64,000 bases of DNA from Doryteuthis pealeii. Its lineage: Eukaryota; Mollusca; Cephalopoda; Myopsida; Loliginidae. The notes under the pieces were generated by a model that was not told the origin of the DNA, ran no database searches, and worked only from the letters and a program-made list of their open reading frames with translations. Made by a program: the position numbers and the translations under genes. Below, in pieces: positions 11,729 through 23,087 of this stretch; within the stretch, counting starts at the first letter, position 1; each line of letters opens with the position of its first letter. Where the stretch lies: positions 15,083,272 through 15,147,271 of the forward strand of contig CM042179.1 in the NCBI GenBank assembly GCA_023376005.1, read 5' to 3'.

Positions 11729-11924
11729 AATGAAGAAGGTTCCCGATTACAACAAGAAGTTTCCCGAGTTCGAAAGGAAGGTTCCCGAGTTCGAAAAGAA
11801 GATTCCCGAATTCGAAAAGAAATACCTGAAGAAAGCCGGAGGGCACATCGGCCGAAACGTTGTACAGATAACAGATGAGGACAACAGTCTGAATAACCCA
11901 AATAATATTAAGAATGAAGAATGA
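11729..11924 (+). mobile_element. Family Z element, single arm with 24-bp coding-like repeats
   Basis: A 64-codon frame (11730-11924) holds about four imperfect 8-residue repeats of the form Lys-Lys-Val-Pro-Glu-Phe-Glu-[Lys/Arg]. It then reads KYLKKAGGHIGRNVVQIT and an acidic Asn-rich end. The same order occurs in the palindrome at 46417-46857. CTGAAGA, a GCC/GGC stem and GAAAC follow the repeats, which resembles half of a hammerhead core, but no stem III or cleavage site closes it. Function unknown. Conservation of frame across two distant copies is the only coding evidence. Confidence 0.55.
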
Positions 11925-13532
11925 ATGAAACTTCATTCACAAAATGACCAACAAAAAACTCTTGTGTTAGTAAAAAAATTTAAGTTAACTAAGAAAATTA
12001 AATAGATAGAAAATTAAGAATGGAGAGGTGTGTATGAATTAGTAAATGAAATATAAGTTAGAAATATATACATCAAAAGAAATATGAAATATATATAAAG
12101 ACTAATGAACAAACAACAGATTAGAAAAATACGACAAAATGTGAAAAATATAATTGGAAAGGTTGATAAACCAACATAAACAATTGATTCAATTAATATT
12201 TCTGCTTTATTTGATAAAAGACTTACTCAGAAGGTTGTTTTATCCAATTTCCATTTATATTTTTCACATAAAAACTAATGTAAAATTGACATAAAATATT
12301 TTTGAAGACGTTAACAAAAAGTAAGACTTTTTTTTAAAAAAATGGTGAAAGAAGGCCTGAAATAAGAATAAAAAAATTGTACACAATAAATGGGGTTTAG
12401 ATAATAAGATAATGGTGAAAAAAAAAAGATGAATTAAATATAAAAGAAAAAGAATTTAATTAAAGGGAAATTAGATGTTAACTATGAAAAAATGTCAAAT
12501 ATGAATAAAAATCGATGACAAAAAAAATGTAAAAATGAATTACCAAAATTAAAAAAACAAAAAAAACAATAAAATCCGAATGACAAAAGAAGAGTTTTAA
12601 AATTAGGGATGGAAAGCAAATGTGTAAGGAATTATGAATGAAGATTAGAATAAAAAGAAAGAATAAAATATGACAACGATGTCTGTTTTAAGAAATAGGG
12701 GAAAATAACGAAAGGTAAAATAGATTAGAATGCAGAAAATAACTTTAAAACGAATTTGAAAAAAAAAGGGACATTAAAATTTATCACGGAACAGTAAAAT
12801 TGAAAAAAGAAAAAAAAAGGGAAAAAAAGGGGGAAAAAAACCACAAGCAACCAAAGAATACGGGTATAAAAGAATGAATAATGATGAACCCAAAAAATAG
12901 ATAAAAAATGGTGGACAAAGAAAAATGTATAGATAGAAAGCATAATAGAATTTTTTTTATTTTCGATAAAGACGAAAATTAGCATAGGAAATAACGGGGG
13001 AAGCTAGTAAACAAAAAAGAAACGAAAAAGGCCAAAACAAAATTTTATATATGAGAATATTTTTGCACTTAAAATATATAAAAATCAATGTAAATTGGTG
13101 TTTGTATATTGTTAAATTTAAAAAATACAAAGCTTGGTCAAACAGTTGCTTGAAATCATTTCCTTCCAGTGAGTTCTGTACATCAGAAATGGAACGGGGA
13201 TTTACGTACATGTATTTATATGCTGTTTTTAAAGGATATCAGTGTTTGGGGGGTATTTACTCCAGTATATCTCCAAGCTAATTTCTTTTTTTTTTAAGTC
13301 AAATTATATATATTTAATAATTTAATATTTAGAAATGTAATTTCAAACGAAAACGTAGTAAGAACGTATCTAAACATAAACTGATTTTTTTTTAAATTGG
13401 CCTTTTCAGTAGATTTTTTTTAAGAAAATATTTTCAGATATTAAAACCAAAACCACTGACATTATTTTTGTTTCTTTTAAATGATGGTATTTAAGCAGGA
13501 TAAATATAAAGGGTTTTGTACTTGTATAAATG
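11925..13532. other. No gene seen, A-rich
   Basis: About 1.6 kb of strongly A-rich sequence on the plus strand (many A6-A8 runs). No motif, splice structure or repeat family that I can name. Confidence 0.65.
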
Positions 13533-13758
13533 TTTTAAACATGTTTCGTTAAACTGTACTGACGATTCTTGCCGGACGAGTTTTTGTTCGATCCTTTCTA
13601 ATTTTCTGGACATCTTTTTGGTGTCAGGGTGGAACTGGTGTAGCAATCCACCAAAGTTCCACCCTGACATTAAAAAGATGGCTAGAAAATTAGAAAGGAT
13701 CGAACAAAAACTCGTCCGGCAAGAATCGTCAGTACAGTTTAACGAAACATGTTTAAAA
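13533..13758. mobile_element. Fold-back element, family K, copy 2
   Basis: Arms 13533-13635 and 13656-13758 are inverted copies with very few differences, around a 20-base loop. Each arm reads outward as M-[AS]-RKLERIEQKLVRQESS, then QFNETCLK; the right arm continues EKMLPKY. Compared with family K copy 1, many codons differ only at silent positions or by conservative change (Lys/Arg, Ile/Leu), which suggests the segment was once under protein-level selection. Confidence 0.8.
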
Positions 13759-14375
13759 GAAAAAATGCTGCCAAAATACACTTATATATATATTTTTAGA
13801 TATTTCTTCGAAGATTCACTGACTGATTTCACCCAAACTGTGAAATTCTTAAATTCTGGAATCAAATATTAAACATATAACAGAATGTTATGCCAGCAAG
13901 ACTAAAGATATAATACAAATAATAAATTAGTTATTAGATTTGGGCTTTTTCTATAAGCTTCATATATCAATAAAGATTTATGGAAACAAACTTATGGTAA
14001 CTAACTAAGAAAATAACTTTTATTTGTATATAATAATATATATAGTATATTGAGAAAGTTTGCATGTATGCAGTTTGTTTGTTTGTTTATTGATTTTAAT
14101 GGCATAACCCCAAACGGGTTATGTCATGCTTAACGGTTAGGAAGTTATATATATCGTATATTTATATTTATACGTTTTAGTAATTGGTTTTAAAAATGTG
14201 TTAGCATTATTGGGGATTATGTTGTATGATATTGATTGGTTTCATGTCTATATTCTATGGTATACTTTTATTTCCCTCAAAAAGAGAGAATATCCTCCAT
14301 GTATGCAGTTTGATATTCTTTCTTGGTTCACAAATTAAAAAAGAAAGCAAAACTTCAGAAAAGAACAAATTGAAA
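13759..14375. other. No gene seen; short SINE/LINE-tail fragment
   Basis: AT-rich. Near 14088-14135 there is a TTTTAATGGCATAACCCC ... GGGTTATGTCATGC segment, related to the shared SINE/LINE tail and itself a short inverted repeat. Confidence 0.5.
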
Positions 14376-14541
<166 letters not shown>

Positions 14542-15159
14542 AAGGAACACAAAATGAAGGAAACAAATAGTATAATATTTTAGAAATACCACAAAGTCGC
14601 ATAAAGTCATGCTTCCAAAACAAATTGCTCTTGAAATCGTCAATCTATTTATACAAATGTTTAATGTTTCAAAACCTATCAATTCTCAAAGTGTCACTTA
14701 TTAAAAGTGTGCGCAGTCATTTTTGTTTAATTTAAAGATAACCTTTCTTGCAATCCTTGTTGGATCGTTCTTGATTAGATATAATATACGAAGGAAGTGT
14801 TAAATGTTATATTAACAAAATATTTTAATCTAATTGTTAATCATATACTTTCGTAATTTTCATGATCATTTGATTAAAATCTTGTCTTGCAAATAAAGAA
14901 GGAATGATTTACAGAATTAATCTAAGAAAATGGCAATGAAGAAATTGGGATGGAAGAAAGTATAGAGAAACAACAGAAATATTAGAATTATTGTTATCTT
15001 CTCATAAGAAATTTTGTTTTTAAAAAGTCATGTCTAAGAAAATGTATTAGAATGAACCAAGAAATAGTAAAATAACAATAACAAAATATAATGCTACAAA
15101 ACTGTAAGATATAAAGGCAAGAAAAAGAGAAATAATTTTTGGCATGATCTATATGGCAT
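14542..15159. other. No gene seen
   Basis: AT-rich sequence without a recognised element. Confidence 0.65.
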
Positions 15160-15189
15160 GTGTCTGTGTGTGTGTGTATGTGTGTGTGT

Positions 15190-15223
<34 letters not shown>

Positions 15224-15462
15224 ATGAGAGACATAGAGAGTGAGTTTGTATGTGAGAGATAGTGAGTAAGTGTGTATGTGAGAGAGAGAGTGAGTGTGTG
15301 TGTGTGAGAGAGAGAGAGAGAAAGAGTGAGTGAGTTGAATGTATGTGAGAGAGTGAGTGTGTTTGAGAGAGAGAGAGAGAGAGAGAGAGATTGAGCGTGT
15401 GTGTGAGAGAGAGAGGGGGGGAGGGAGTATGTGTGAGAGAGAGGGAGGGGGTGAGGGAGGGG
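15160..15462. repeat. (GT)/(GA) compound low-complexity tract
   Basis: Alternating GTGTGT and GAGAGA blocks with GTGAGT and GTATGTGAGAGA variants, ending G-rich. Confidence 0.95.
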
Positions 15463-16040
15463 CTCGCCTGATAAATTCCTACTCACTAGCTTTTTGACTA
15501 CGTTTGTTCTAACGGCAAAATCGGAAAACACCTGCCTAAAAATTAAATGAGGAAAAAAAATAAAAGATGCAATGTGAATAAGAAATATGTAAGTCTTAAA
15601 GAGAAAGAAGGAAAAGGGGAAAAAAAGACGATAAATGAAAAGTAGAGATAGAAAAGAACATTGTGAAGACGGTGGGGTTAGATCCCATCTATGCCAGGGG
15701 TCGATGTTTGGGCCTAGTTAAAAACTATTATTCCAAATTTCAAGCAGACCCTCCCCACTTGAAACATTGATGTAAAATGATATGTCTTGCTTTATTTTTC
15801 TCAATTTGGATTCATGCCCTACTCAGATAATAAATATGAAGACGGAAGAGAAAGAAAATTTAAATCAATTTTTGTCTTAAATGAAAAGCAATAGATAATT
15901 TATGTAGATTTCTCTTTTCATTTCTACCACTCAGTAGATACAAGCTAACTAAAGGGATGGGGATCTTGTGAATATAAAAGTAAACATGTTTATGAAAATA
16001 AACAATTTTTTTTTAATTGAATGCATGAAAAATAATAAAG
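15463..16040. other. No gene seen
   Basis: A-rich; no recognisable element. Confidence 0.6.
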
Positions 16041-17330
16041 ATCAAGAAACTGCGATGATTAAGACAGAAAAGGAGAGCAAGGTATAAAAGGAAAGAGAGA
16101 CAGAAACAAAACATAAAAAAAGGGAAACAGAAAAGGGGAGAGAGTGAGAGGGAAAGAGAGAGAGAATAAAGGAGAGTAAGATATAAAAATAAAGAGAAAT
16201 ACAAAAGTAGAGCAAGATATAGAAGGAGAGAGAGTGGGAAAATAAAGGTAGAAAAAAAAAACAAATATAAAAGAAGAGGGAGACAGAAAAGGAGAGCAAG
16301 ACATAAAAGGAGATATATAGGAGACAATCAGAAAAAAAGAGAGGGAGATAAAAAATAAAGTGGGAGGGGGAGCAAAGCAGAAAGAGAGAACATTATGTAA
16401 AAAGAGAGCAAGACAGAAAAGAAGAGTAAAAGAAGGAGAGCAAAAGAGAAAAGAAGAGCAAGACATGAAAGGAAATAGAAACATAAAATGAGAGCAAAAC
16501 AGAACAAAAGAATTAGACAGAACAACGCCGAAAAGGACAATAAAATATCAGAAGGAGAGCAAAACCGAAAAGAGGAACAAGACAGGAAAAGACGAGTGAG
16601 ACAGAAAAGAAAAAGGAGAGTCAAACTGAAAAGGAGAGCAAGACAGAAAAGTTTGAGCAAAACAGTAGAAAGAGAGCAAGACTGAATTGGTAGAGCAAAA
16701 GCCGATAATGGAGAGCAGGATTCAAAAGGAGAGCAAGATATAAAAGGAAAGAGAGACGGAAACAAAATATAAAAGAAAAAGGGAAACAGAAAAGGGGAGA
16801 GAGAGAGAGAGCGAGAGAGAGAGGGAGAGAGAGAGAGAGAGAATAAAGGAGAGTAAGATATAAAAATAAAGAGAAATACAAAAGTAGAGCAAGATATAAA
16901 AGAGAGAGAGTGGGAAGAGAAAGGTAGAAAAGAAAAACAAATATGAAAGAAGAGGGAGACAGAAAATAAAAAGGAGAGTCAAACTGAAAAGGAGAGCAAG
17001 ACAGAAAAGTTTGAGCAAAACAGTAGAAAGAGAGCAAGACTGAATTGGTAGAGCAAAAGCCGATAATGGAGAGCAGAAATCAAAAGGAGAGCAAGATAGA
17101 AAAGAACGATTGTCACAAAAAAGATTATGAGAATTAAAAGAAAAGAAAAAATAAAGGACACTGACTAAGAGGTAGAATAACATAAGTAAACCGGAAGAAA
17201 GAAAAAAGAAAAAGAAAAGATTAAAACCGAGCAAAGGAAAAAGAAGAAATTAAATGCTAAGGAGAAAATGAAAAAAAAAATGAACATTTATAAAAAGTAG
17301 AAAACAAGAGAGAAAGTATAACAAAGATCG
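16041..17330. repeat. Polypurine tract of about 1.3 kb with a 357-bp tandem duplication
   Basis: The plus strand is overwhelmingly A and G with only scattered pyrimidines, built from GGAGAGCAAGAC-AGAAAA type units. A block at about 16616-16726 (AGTCAAACTGAAAAGGAGAG to AGAGCAAGATA) recurs at about 16973-17098, giving a 357-base period. The block between them also matches 16074-16280. Minus-strand frames are Phe/Leu/Ser/Cys-rich and follow from composition. Confidence 0.9.
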
Positions 17331-17861
17331 ATGAATATACTATGAGAGAAAAAAAAGTTAAAAATGAAACCAGTCTAAGAATGTACTTCTTTCTTTGTCC
17401 ATAAATGGTTAAATTCATAATACAAATTAGTGACACATTAAATAAAGCATCAATTCAAAAATTAATGTTTCATCGAAATTTTAGATACGATTCTTTCTAA
17501 ACAAAAAGTATATTTGTTAGCTGCTATTGGATAGGTAATAAAACTGATTGAGATATGAATTTTTAATTCACTTTATTTTTATTCAAGTTAATTCGGAATT
17601 TTATAATTTTTGCTGAGTATTTCTTATACACCTGCTTCGGAGTTTGTTTAATTATTTATTTCTAATAATATTATGATCGTTTTCATTAAGACGAGTCAAG
17701 TAAATCAAAGTGTATTATAATGATCCGATTTTTGTAAGTGTGTTACCGTAATTCAGTTAAGAGAATAAAACGTAACGATATTAAAATGTTCTAACTTAAA
17801 GAATACAGCAATTTCTAATTCAATACACTTCAGAAGAAAAAAAAGAACAAATGTAGGACCC
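17331..17861. other. No gene seen
   Basis: AT-rich sequence with no supported feature. Confidence 0.6.
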
Positions 17862-17920
17862 CCAGGATCGAGACCATTTTGTTGGCACTAGTTAGTGTTC
17901 TCTTATCCATTAAGTGATGT
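17862..17920 (-). mobile_element. tRNA-like SINE head relic
   Basis: On the minus strand: CACTTAATGGATAAGAGAAC (A-box region) and GGTCTCGATCCTGGGGG (B-box region) at tRNA-like spacing. No recognisable tail, so probably a SINE fragment rather than a tRNA gene. Confidence 0.45.
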
Positions 17921-18625
17921 ATGTGTGCCACGGGGAAGATAGAAAAAAAAAAGAAATGGGAGAGAAAAAGAAAGAAGAGCAAGGAGAAAGAAAAATGAAG
18001 GAAAGAGAAAAAAAATGAATCGTGGATATTTAAAGTGTCCGTCCGTTCGAAGTTTGATATAAATTCCCCAATACTGTCCGGTGCCAGTCAAACTAGAAAT
18101 TACATACAACCACGATCGAAAACCCCCTATCCCCACCATCTCGAACCTTAACCTTCCCCACAACTGCTGACTGTTCGTGTTTGTCCGTTAGGTCTTTGGG
18201 TTGGAGAAGGGTAAGTGCACCTGGTATGAACACCACCCTGACACACCCGCGAGGGTGAAGAAACAACAACACTAAAACCACGATCACAGCGTATTGATGG
18301 CAAACAACATGAACAAGCCGACGCCAACCCAGTCTTCAAGTGGACAGACAGATAAAGGACGTTTGAAGAAGGAAAGGGTTTTAAAAAAAAAGGTCGGAAG
18401 GGGATGAAGGAGGTTAAGTACCGAACGACAATAAGATTCGATGAAGGAAATGAGGAAAATATAGAAATCGGTAAAGATCACTTCAGCCTGAGATCATATT
18501 AAACCCCAACCTAAAGTTCTTGCTTCCGATTTTCACTTACCAACCCTCTTCTCAAAGATGAATCGAGTCAGTGAAAGTGAAATTTTACGTTGAACAGATC
18601 GATATATAGATAATCAGTTATATGC
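17921..18625. other. No gene seen
   Basis: More complex sequence than its neighbours; small minus-strand frames show no recognisable domain. Confidence 0.5.
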
Positions 18626-18906
18626 GGAGGCGCGTGTGTAATGGTTGCCGTGGTAGGAAATGGACACGGTGAGGCGAGTTAAGATCCTGGACGATGCTGT
18701 TTGCATTTCACATAGCGCTAATACTTTTGGGAAAGATATGCATCAACTATTCTCCCTCCGCCTATGGGTAAATAGTAGGACAGACTGGGTTATTTAATAC
18801 TGATTGGACAACTAGTCTAGGAGAAGGAAAACTGAATTTAAACCTGTTAAACTCGGCTTGAGAAATTGCCCCTGTGTCGTGTCCTGCTTGCGGCAAAAGG
18901 GTGGGT

Positions 18907-18910
<4 letters not shown>
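18626..18910 (+). mobile_element. SINE family B, full-length
   Basis: A tRNA-like head (GTGTAATGGTTGCCGTGG, then GAGTTAAGATCCTGG) is followed by the family body: TTGCATTTCACATAGCGCTA, CTATGGGTAAATAGTAGGAC, AACCTGTTAAACTCGGCTT. It ends GGGTGGGTAAAT directly in (TA)n, which probably arose from the SINE tail. Confidence 0.9.
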
Positions 18911-18952
<42 letters not shown>

Positions 18953-18956
18953 ATAA
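18911..18956. repeat. (TA)n between two SINEs
   Basis: (AT)n run bridging the family B tail and the family A tail. Confidence 0.95.
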
Positions 18957-19207
18957 GTAAAGGTAAGTAAAGTCGTCGGGGTGGCCTAAAGTCGGTATCA
19001 GCCAGTCAGCGAGGGAGTCTATCCCCTTTTTACTAGCGCTAGACCAAGGAGTTTGTTTTTGCGTCTGGGGTGGAGCGACACACCTACCATCAGCTCTTTA
19101 CTTTACCGCACATATCCCTGTGCTACTCATACGCTGAGTTGGCGAGGGCCGGTATCGAACTAGAAACCTTGTAGTTTCTAGCCGAACGCACTAACGACTG
19201 AGCTATG
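18957..19207 (-). mobile_element. SINE family A, near full-length
   Basis: Reverse orientation: tail AAAGTCGTCGGGGTGGCC, body GGAGTCTATCCCC and ACCATCAGCTCTTTAC, B box GGGCCGGTATCGAACTAG, A box ACGACTGAGCTA. It is placed tail to tail with the family B SINE through (TA)n. Confidence 0.9.
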
Positions 19208-19440
19208 TGTGTGGGGGGGTGTCTACTTTTTTTGTTTCCTCTCTCTCTCCCCACCTCCCTCTTCTCCAATATTTTCCCCTTTCTCTCTCAATCCCTTATG
19301 CATGCATATATTTATATTTTTATACACATAGACACATTCTTATACTGAAATAGATAAGAGTAACTTGAGAAAGAAGGTAACAATAAGCTAAAATATACAT
19401 CAAAAATATACATCAAATACATAGCCACATTAAAACAGAG

Positions 19441-19489
<49 letters not shown>

Positions 19490-19930
19490 GGAGAGAGAAA
19501 AGAGAGAGATTGATTTGTTTAAATTATTTTTTTCATTTACAATTATTAGATAACTATAATGAAGCAGTAATAATTGATATTTTCAATTAGCAAATTAATT
19601 TGGAAAAGAACCAAAAATAAAACTGGACTTCAATCTATAATTCCAATCAGTAAAATGAATGTTAAATACAAATAAATGATGTTGATTAAAAGATGAAAAA
19701 TAAGTTGATCAACTGAGCCGATTTCAATTAAATTTTTTTTTTTCACAAATCAACAAAAAGGAAAGACAACAAAAACAGTTAAAGACCTCGCGTGCAGGTG
19801 AGAGAGTGCTAATTTTACTAGAGTTAACGCGATGTACTGAACAGGGTCATGTACATGGGATAAGAAATGACACATTTAATAATTCGAGTTTATTTGATTA
19901 TACAATTTGAAGAATGATATATTTGATCAT
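19208..19930. other. No gene seen; (GA)n at 19437-19509
   Basis: A G7 run at 19213, CT-rich stretch, GA microsatellite, then AT-rich unclassified sequence. Confidence 0.65.
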
Positions 19931-20155
19931 CTAAAAGAACTCGTTGACTAGAGTTAAAATTCTGATCCAGACTGCTGGCATTTGACATGGTATGGGAAAA
20001 TATGCAGGTATGGATAAATCGTAAGACAAACTGGGCTCCTTAACCATGGTTGAGCAACCAGTCTAGGAAAAGAAAAACTCCTAAATCCAAACCTGTTAAA
20101 ATCCGATTAATAAATTGACAGCCTGCTTGTGCAGAGAGGTTGTTAAATATATATA
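19931..20155 (+). mobile_element. SINE family B, diverged
   Basis: Body matches at GAGTTAAAATTCTGATCCAG, TGGCATTTGACATGG and AACCTGTTAAAATCCG, with tail GTTGTTAAATATATATATG. The head is decayed. Confidence 0.8.
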
Positions 20156-20189
20156 TGATTATCTTAACAGAAGATATCAGGAAAAAAAG

Positions 20190-20420
20190 GAAATAGACTC
20201 GGTAACCAGAGTTCAAATTCTAAAACGAGGCTGCTTGCATTTCACATAGCTCAAAGTATGGGGAAAATGCATATAACTATTCTCCCTCCAGCTATGGGTA
20301 AATAGTAGGACAGACTGTTGTTCTTTAACCTTGATTAGGCAACCAGGAAAAGGAAAACTGCTAAATTCAAATCTGTTAAAATCCGCTTAATATATTGACA
20401 GCCTGCTTGTGTGGTAAATA
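20190..20420 (+). mobile_element. SINE family B, second tandem copy
   Basis: GAGTTCAAATTCTAAAACGA, TTGCATTTCACATAGC, CTATGGGTAAATAGTAGGAC, tail GGTAAATATATATTTGATCA. It shares its downstream wording (TGATTATCTTAA / TGATCATCTTAA) with the copy just before it, suggesting a tandem duplication or a shared lineage. Confidence 0.85.
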
Positions 20421-20723
20421 TATATTTGATCATCTTAATAGATAGATATCAGAAAACAAACAGAGTCTTAGTTCAAAATACATTAAAGAACTTCTCTTTG
20501 ACCGGTAATGTTAGTCGGCACTATTGCTTGGCACAAAAATAGATGAACATTAGAGAATAGCGCTTGCGTTTAGTAAAAGAAACAAACGAGAAGAAAACTT
20601 ATACTTACAATTTTGTTTATGTCGAAATACTAGTTTCTGCTTGGGTGAATTACTCGAGCAACTGTATGGCTATAGCCGCCGTTGGAGAATTCCGATTTCT
20701 GCGAAGTAAATAAAGGAAGTCTT
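20421..20723. other. No gene seen
   Basis: AT-rich unclassified sequence. Confidence 0.6.
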
Positions 20724-20886
20724 AGTATTATTAGTGTTATTCGGACTATTGTCCCCATCTTCATTGTTATTTGTACAACGTTTCGGCCGATATATCCTCC
20801 GGATATCGTATCCGTATATCGGCCGAAACGTTGTACAAATAACAATGAAGATGGGGACAATAGTCCGAATAACACTAATAATACTA
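20724..20886. mobile_element. Family Z palindrome, short form
   Basis: Arms 20724-20795 and 20815-20886 are near-perfect inverted copies, each holding ATTCGGACTATTGTCC, CATTGTTATTTGTACAACG and TTTCGGCCGATATA. The two arms join within what would be the GGCC stem next to GAAAC in the longer family Z copies. The 24-bp repeats of those copies are absent. All frames across it are reflections of the palindrome. Confidence 0.9.
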
Positions 20887-21044
20887 ATCTTCAAGCTGCA
20901 TCTCAAACATTCAGAGAAAAAGGAAGTCTTATTTTCAAAGTCCATTGAAATGGTGATTCAAGCAAGTCACGTGTTTGTCAGTGAGATTAAAGGAATTTTC
21001 ACTTGAGGAATACAAAAATTGTGAAAATAACAATTTCCTTGGCC

Positions 21045-21045
21045 A

Positions 21046-21141
<96 letters not shown>

Positions 21142-21174
21142 GCATACATATATATATATATATATATATTGCGC

Positions 21175-21205
<31 letters not shown>
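21045..21205. repeat. (CT)n-(CA)n-(TA)n-(GT)n compound microsatellite
   Basis: Four adjoining dinucleotide runs. Confidence 0.95.
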
Positions 21206-21251
21206 CCTGTTTATTTATATAAGTAAACACAAATAAATAAAGTAAAGTAAA

Positions 21252-21361
21252 GGTAGCGTAGAAATGGAGTCAACGGCATCTGTTTACAACGTGGTCTGAA
21301 CAACGAATCGGTGAGAAACTGTCTGTAACCAGGCACCATTGACTCCATGTCCATGCTACCT
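21252..21361. repeat. Short imperfect inverted repeat
   Basis: GGTAGCGTAGAAATGGAGTC at the left pairs with GACTCCATGTCCATGCTACC at the right with a few mismatches, around a loop of about 60 bases. No other structure recognised. Confidence 0.6.
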
Positions 21362-21650
21362 TAACTTCGACATAATTGCTCTATCTGAGAAGACATAAAA
21401 TCAACGGCGCGTTGTAACAGTCAGTTTATCACCAATACAATTTTCAAGCCAAGTGAATTATGTGCCTTCGTATTTCTCAGTATATACACTCGTATGGTGC
21501 ATCATGAGAAAGGTAATTAATTTCTGGGGACAGGGTGGGATGGATGGTTTAACTTGTTTGACATGATGGGAAGGGCGAAGTAGCCTAGTATTGTATTAAT
21601 TTTGTGATTTGATACTTTATTCCTTCTATTGCGTTTAATTTATCCAAGTG
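21362..21650. other. No gene seen
   Basis: Unclassified, moderately AT-rich. Confidence 0.6.

Positions 21651-21727
<77 letters not shown>
21651..21727. repeat. (CA)n-(TA)n microsatellite
   Basis: CA run then TA run. Confidence 0.95.
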
Positions 21728-21730
<3 letters not shown>

Positions 21731-21745
21731 ATATGAGCCGACAAT

Positions 21746-21862
21746 TTTTGGGAGAATATGTGCTTAATTGAAGTCGTATGCCCGCCTAACTTCTTAATCA
21801 TTAATTAATTAATTTTCAAAATTAGGTACGACTTCAATTAAGCGCATATTCTCCCCCCCCCC
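21746..21862. mobile_element. Fold-back element next to (TA)n
   Basis: TTGGGAGAATATGTGCTTAA and the following TTGAAGTCGTA pair with TACGACTTCAATTAAGCGCA and TATTCTCCC further right; loop about 45 bases. Poly-C then poly-A follow the right arm. Confidence 0.75.
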
Positions 21863-21874
21863 CAAAAAAAAAAA

Positions 21875-22025
21875 TATAATTGGTAAAGAAAAAGGCTTAA
21901 AAGTCGGCCATTTTGCGGTTATAGATCTATTTCTACTCACGAGTATCTATGTATACCCGTGGGTAGAAATAGATCTATAACCGCAAAATGGCCGATTTTT
22001 AAACCATTTTCTTTACCAATTATAT
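21875..22025. mobile_element. Fold-back element, near-perfect arms
   Basis: Arms 21875-21941 and 21958-22025 contain TATAATTGGTAAAGAAAA, GGCCATTTTGCGGTTATAGA and ATCTATTTCTAC in inverted order, with a loop of about 16 bases. Too short to code. Confidence 0.85.
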
Positions 22026-22168
22026 TGTTTTGTTTTTAAATTGTATTGAACATCGAGCTCTCAACTTGGATATGAACAACTCTAACATTCCGCTGTTATT
22101 GAAAGGTCCAACTTAGAATCATCCTTATACCAACTTACCTCGTAAGCCATCTACGTATAACACACACA

Positions 22169-22256
<88 letters not shown>
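22026..22256. repeat. (CA)n-(TA)n at 22160-22256
   Basis: Unclassified sequence to 22159, then CA and TA runs. Confidence 0.9.
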
Positions 22257-22263
<7 letters not shown>

Positions 22264-22694
22264 TTATTGATGATTTTACGAATACTTTTTTTTTGTTCTT
22301 GATTTTGTATATTTTATGTTCTTTTCTTTTAGATTTTTGTATGGGGAAATTGGGTAGCGAAGTAATTAAAAATATTTTCGATACATCTTTATTGTTCATC
22401 TTCATTTCGGGATCTAAAACATAATAAGGAAACTTGAAAGAAATTCATAAGATTTTGGTATTCAAATCTTCACAAGCACTTCCAAGACAATCAAAATATG
22501 ATTAAAATGCAAGATGTGAAAATGTGTATTTGAAAAAAGTTGTCAATGAAATTCCCTGTAAAACTGTGCCGCAAAAATCGATTCGAGAAACATGGAAATC
22601 TCTTAAATCTCACGAACACCTCCTATGTAAATACAATATAGTGCTTTTGCTTTTAAATAAATGTTTATTGATTTTTTAAAAATCATTATTGTTA
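22257..22694. other. No gene seen
   Basis: AT-rich unclassified sequence. Confidence 0.6.
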
Positions 22695-23017
22695 TCTATA
22701 CTTATATAAAGAGCAGTTATGTGTATGTATGTCCGGAGGATAGTACGAAAATAAAACAATTAATGACAAAGTAAATATACATACACGTTCACTATCACCA
22801 GAATTTGCTTTTGTACAAAAATTATTACGATTTAATTTATATCTGGGAAGATATTTAAAAATTAGGATTTGATTAGTAAGAAAAGGGAAAATCATTGGTT
22901 GCGTTCAGGATTAAAAGATGAACCAATTGTGTATGACCAAAACAAACAATGGATCTGCGAGACTAACTTTTTATTATCCCCTCCTCTACCCAGGTAACAC
23001 CGGGTAGCCACTTCTAG
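22695..23017 (+). mobile_element. Non-autonomous Helitron, family HEL-2
   Basis: Begins TCTATACTTATATAAAGAGC directly after A and ends CTAG directly before T. A hairpin (ACCC, 10-base loop, GGGT) lies 8 bases before CTAG. These are the terminal hallmarks of Helitrons. Length 323 bp. The internal sequence does not match HEL-1. No coding capacity. Confidence 0.75.
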
Positions 23018-23087
23018 TAGAGTAATAAAGGGCAAGTTTCATCCTCACTGGATACCTAAATATTACTTTACTATACAATGCTATACA

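Noticed and set aside
11800..11880. Family Z CTGAAGA...GGCC...GAAAC as an active hammerhead (also at 46770 and 41500)
   Set aside because: The core words and stem II are present, but no stem III with a U-H cleavage site closes; CGUUGU can pair with ACAAUG only with a wrong closing base. Kept as a possible relic.
16013..17234. Minus-strand frames of 104-170 codons rich in Phe, Leu, Ser and Cys, resembling membrane proteins
   Set aside because: They follow from the polypurine plus strand, overlap each other in several frames and repeat with the 357-bp duplication.
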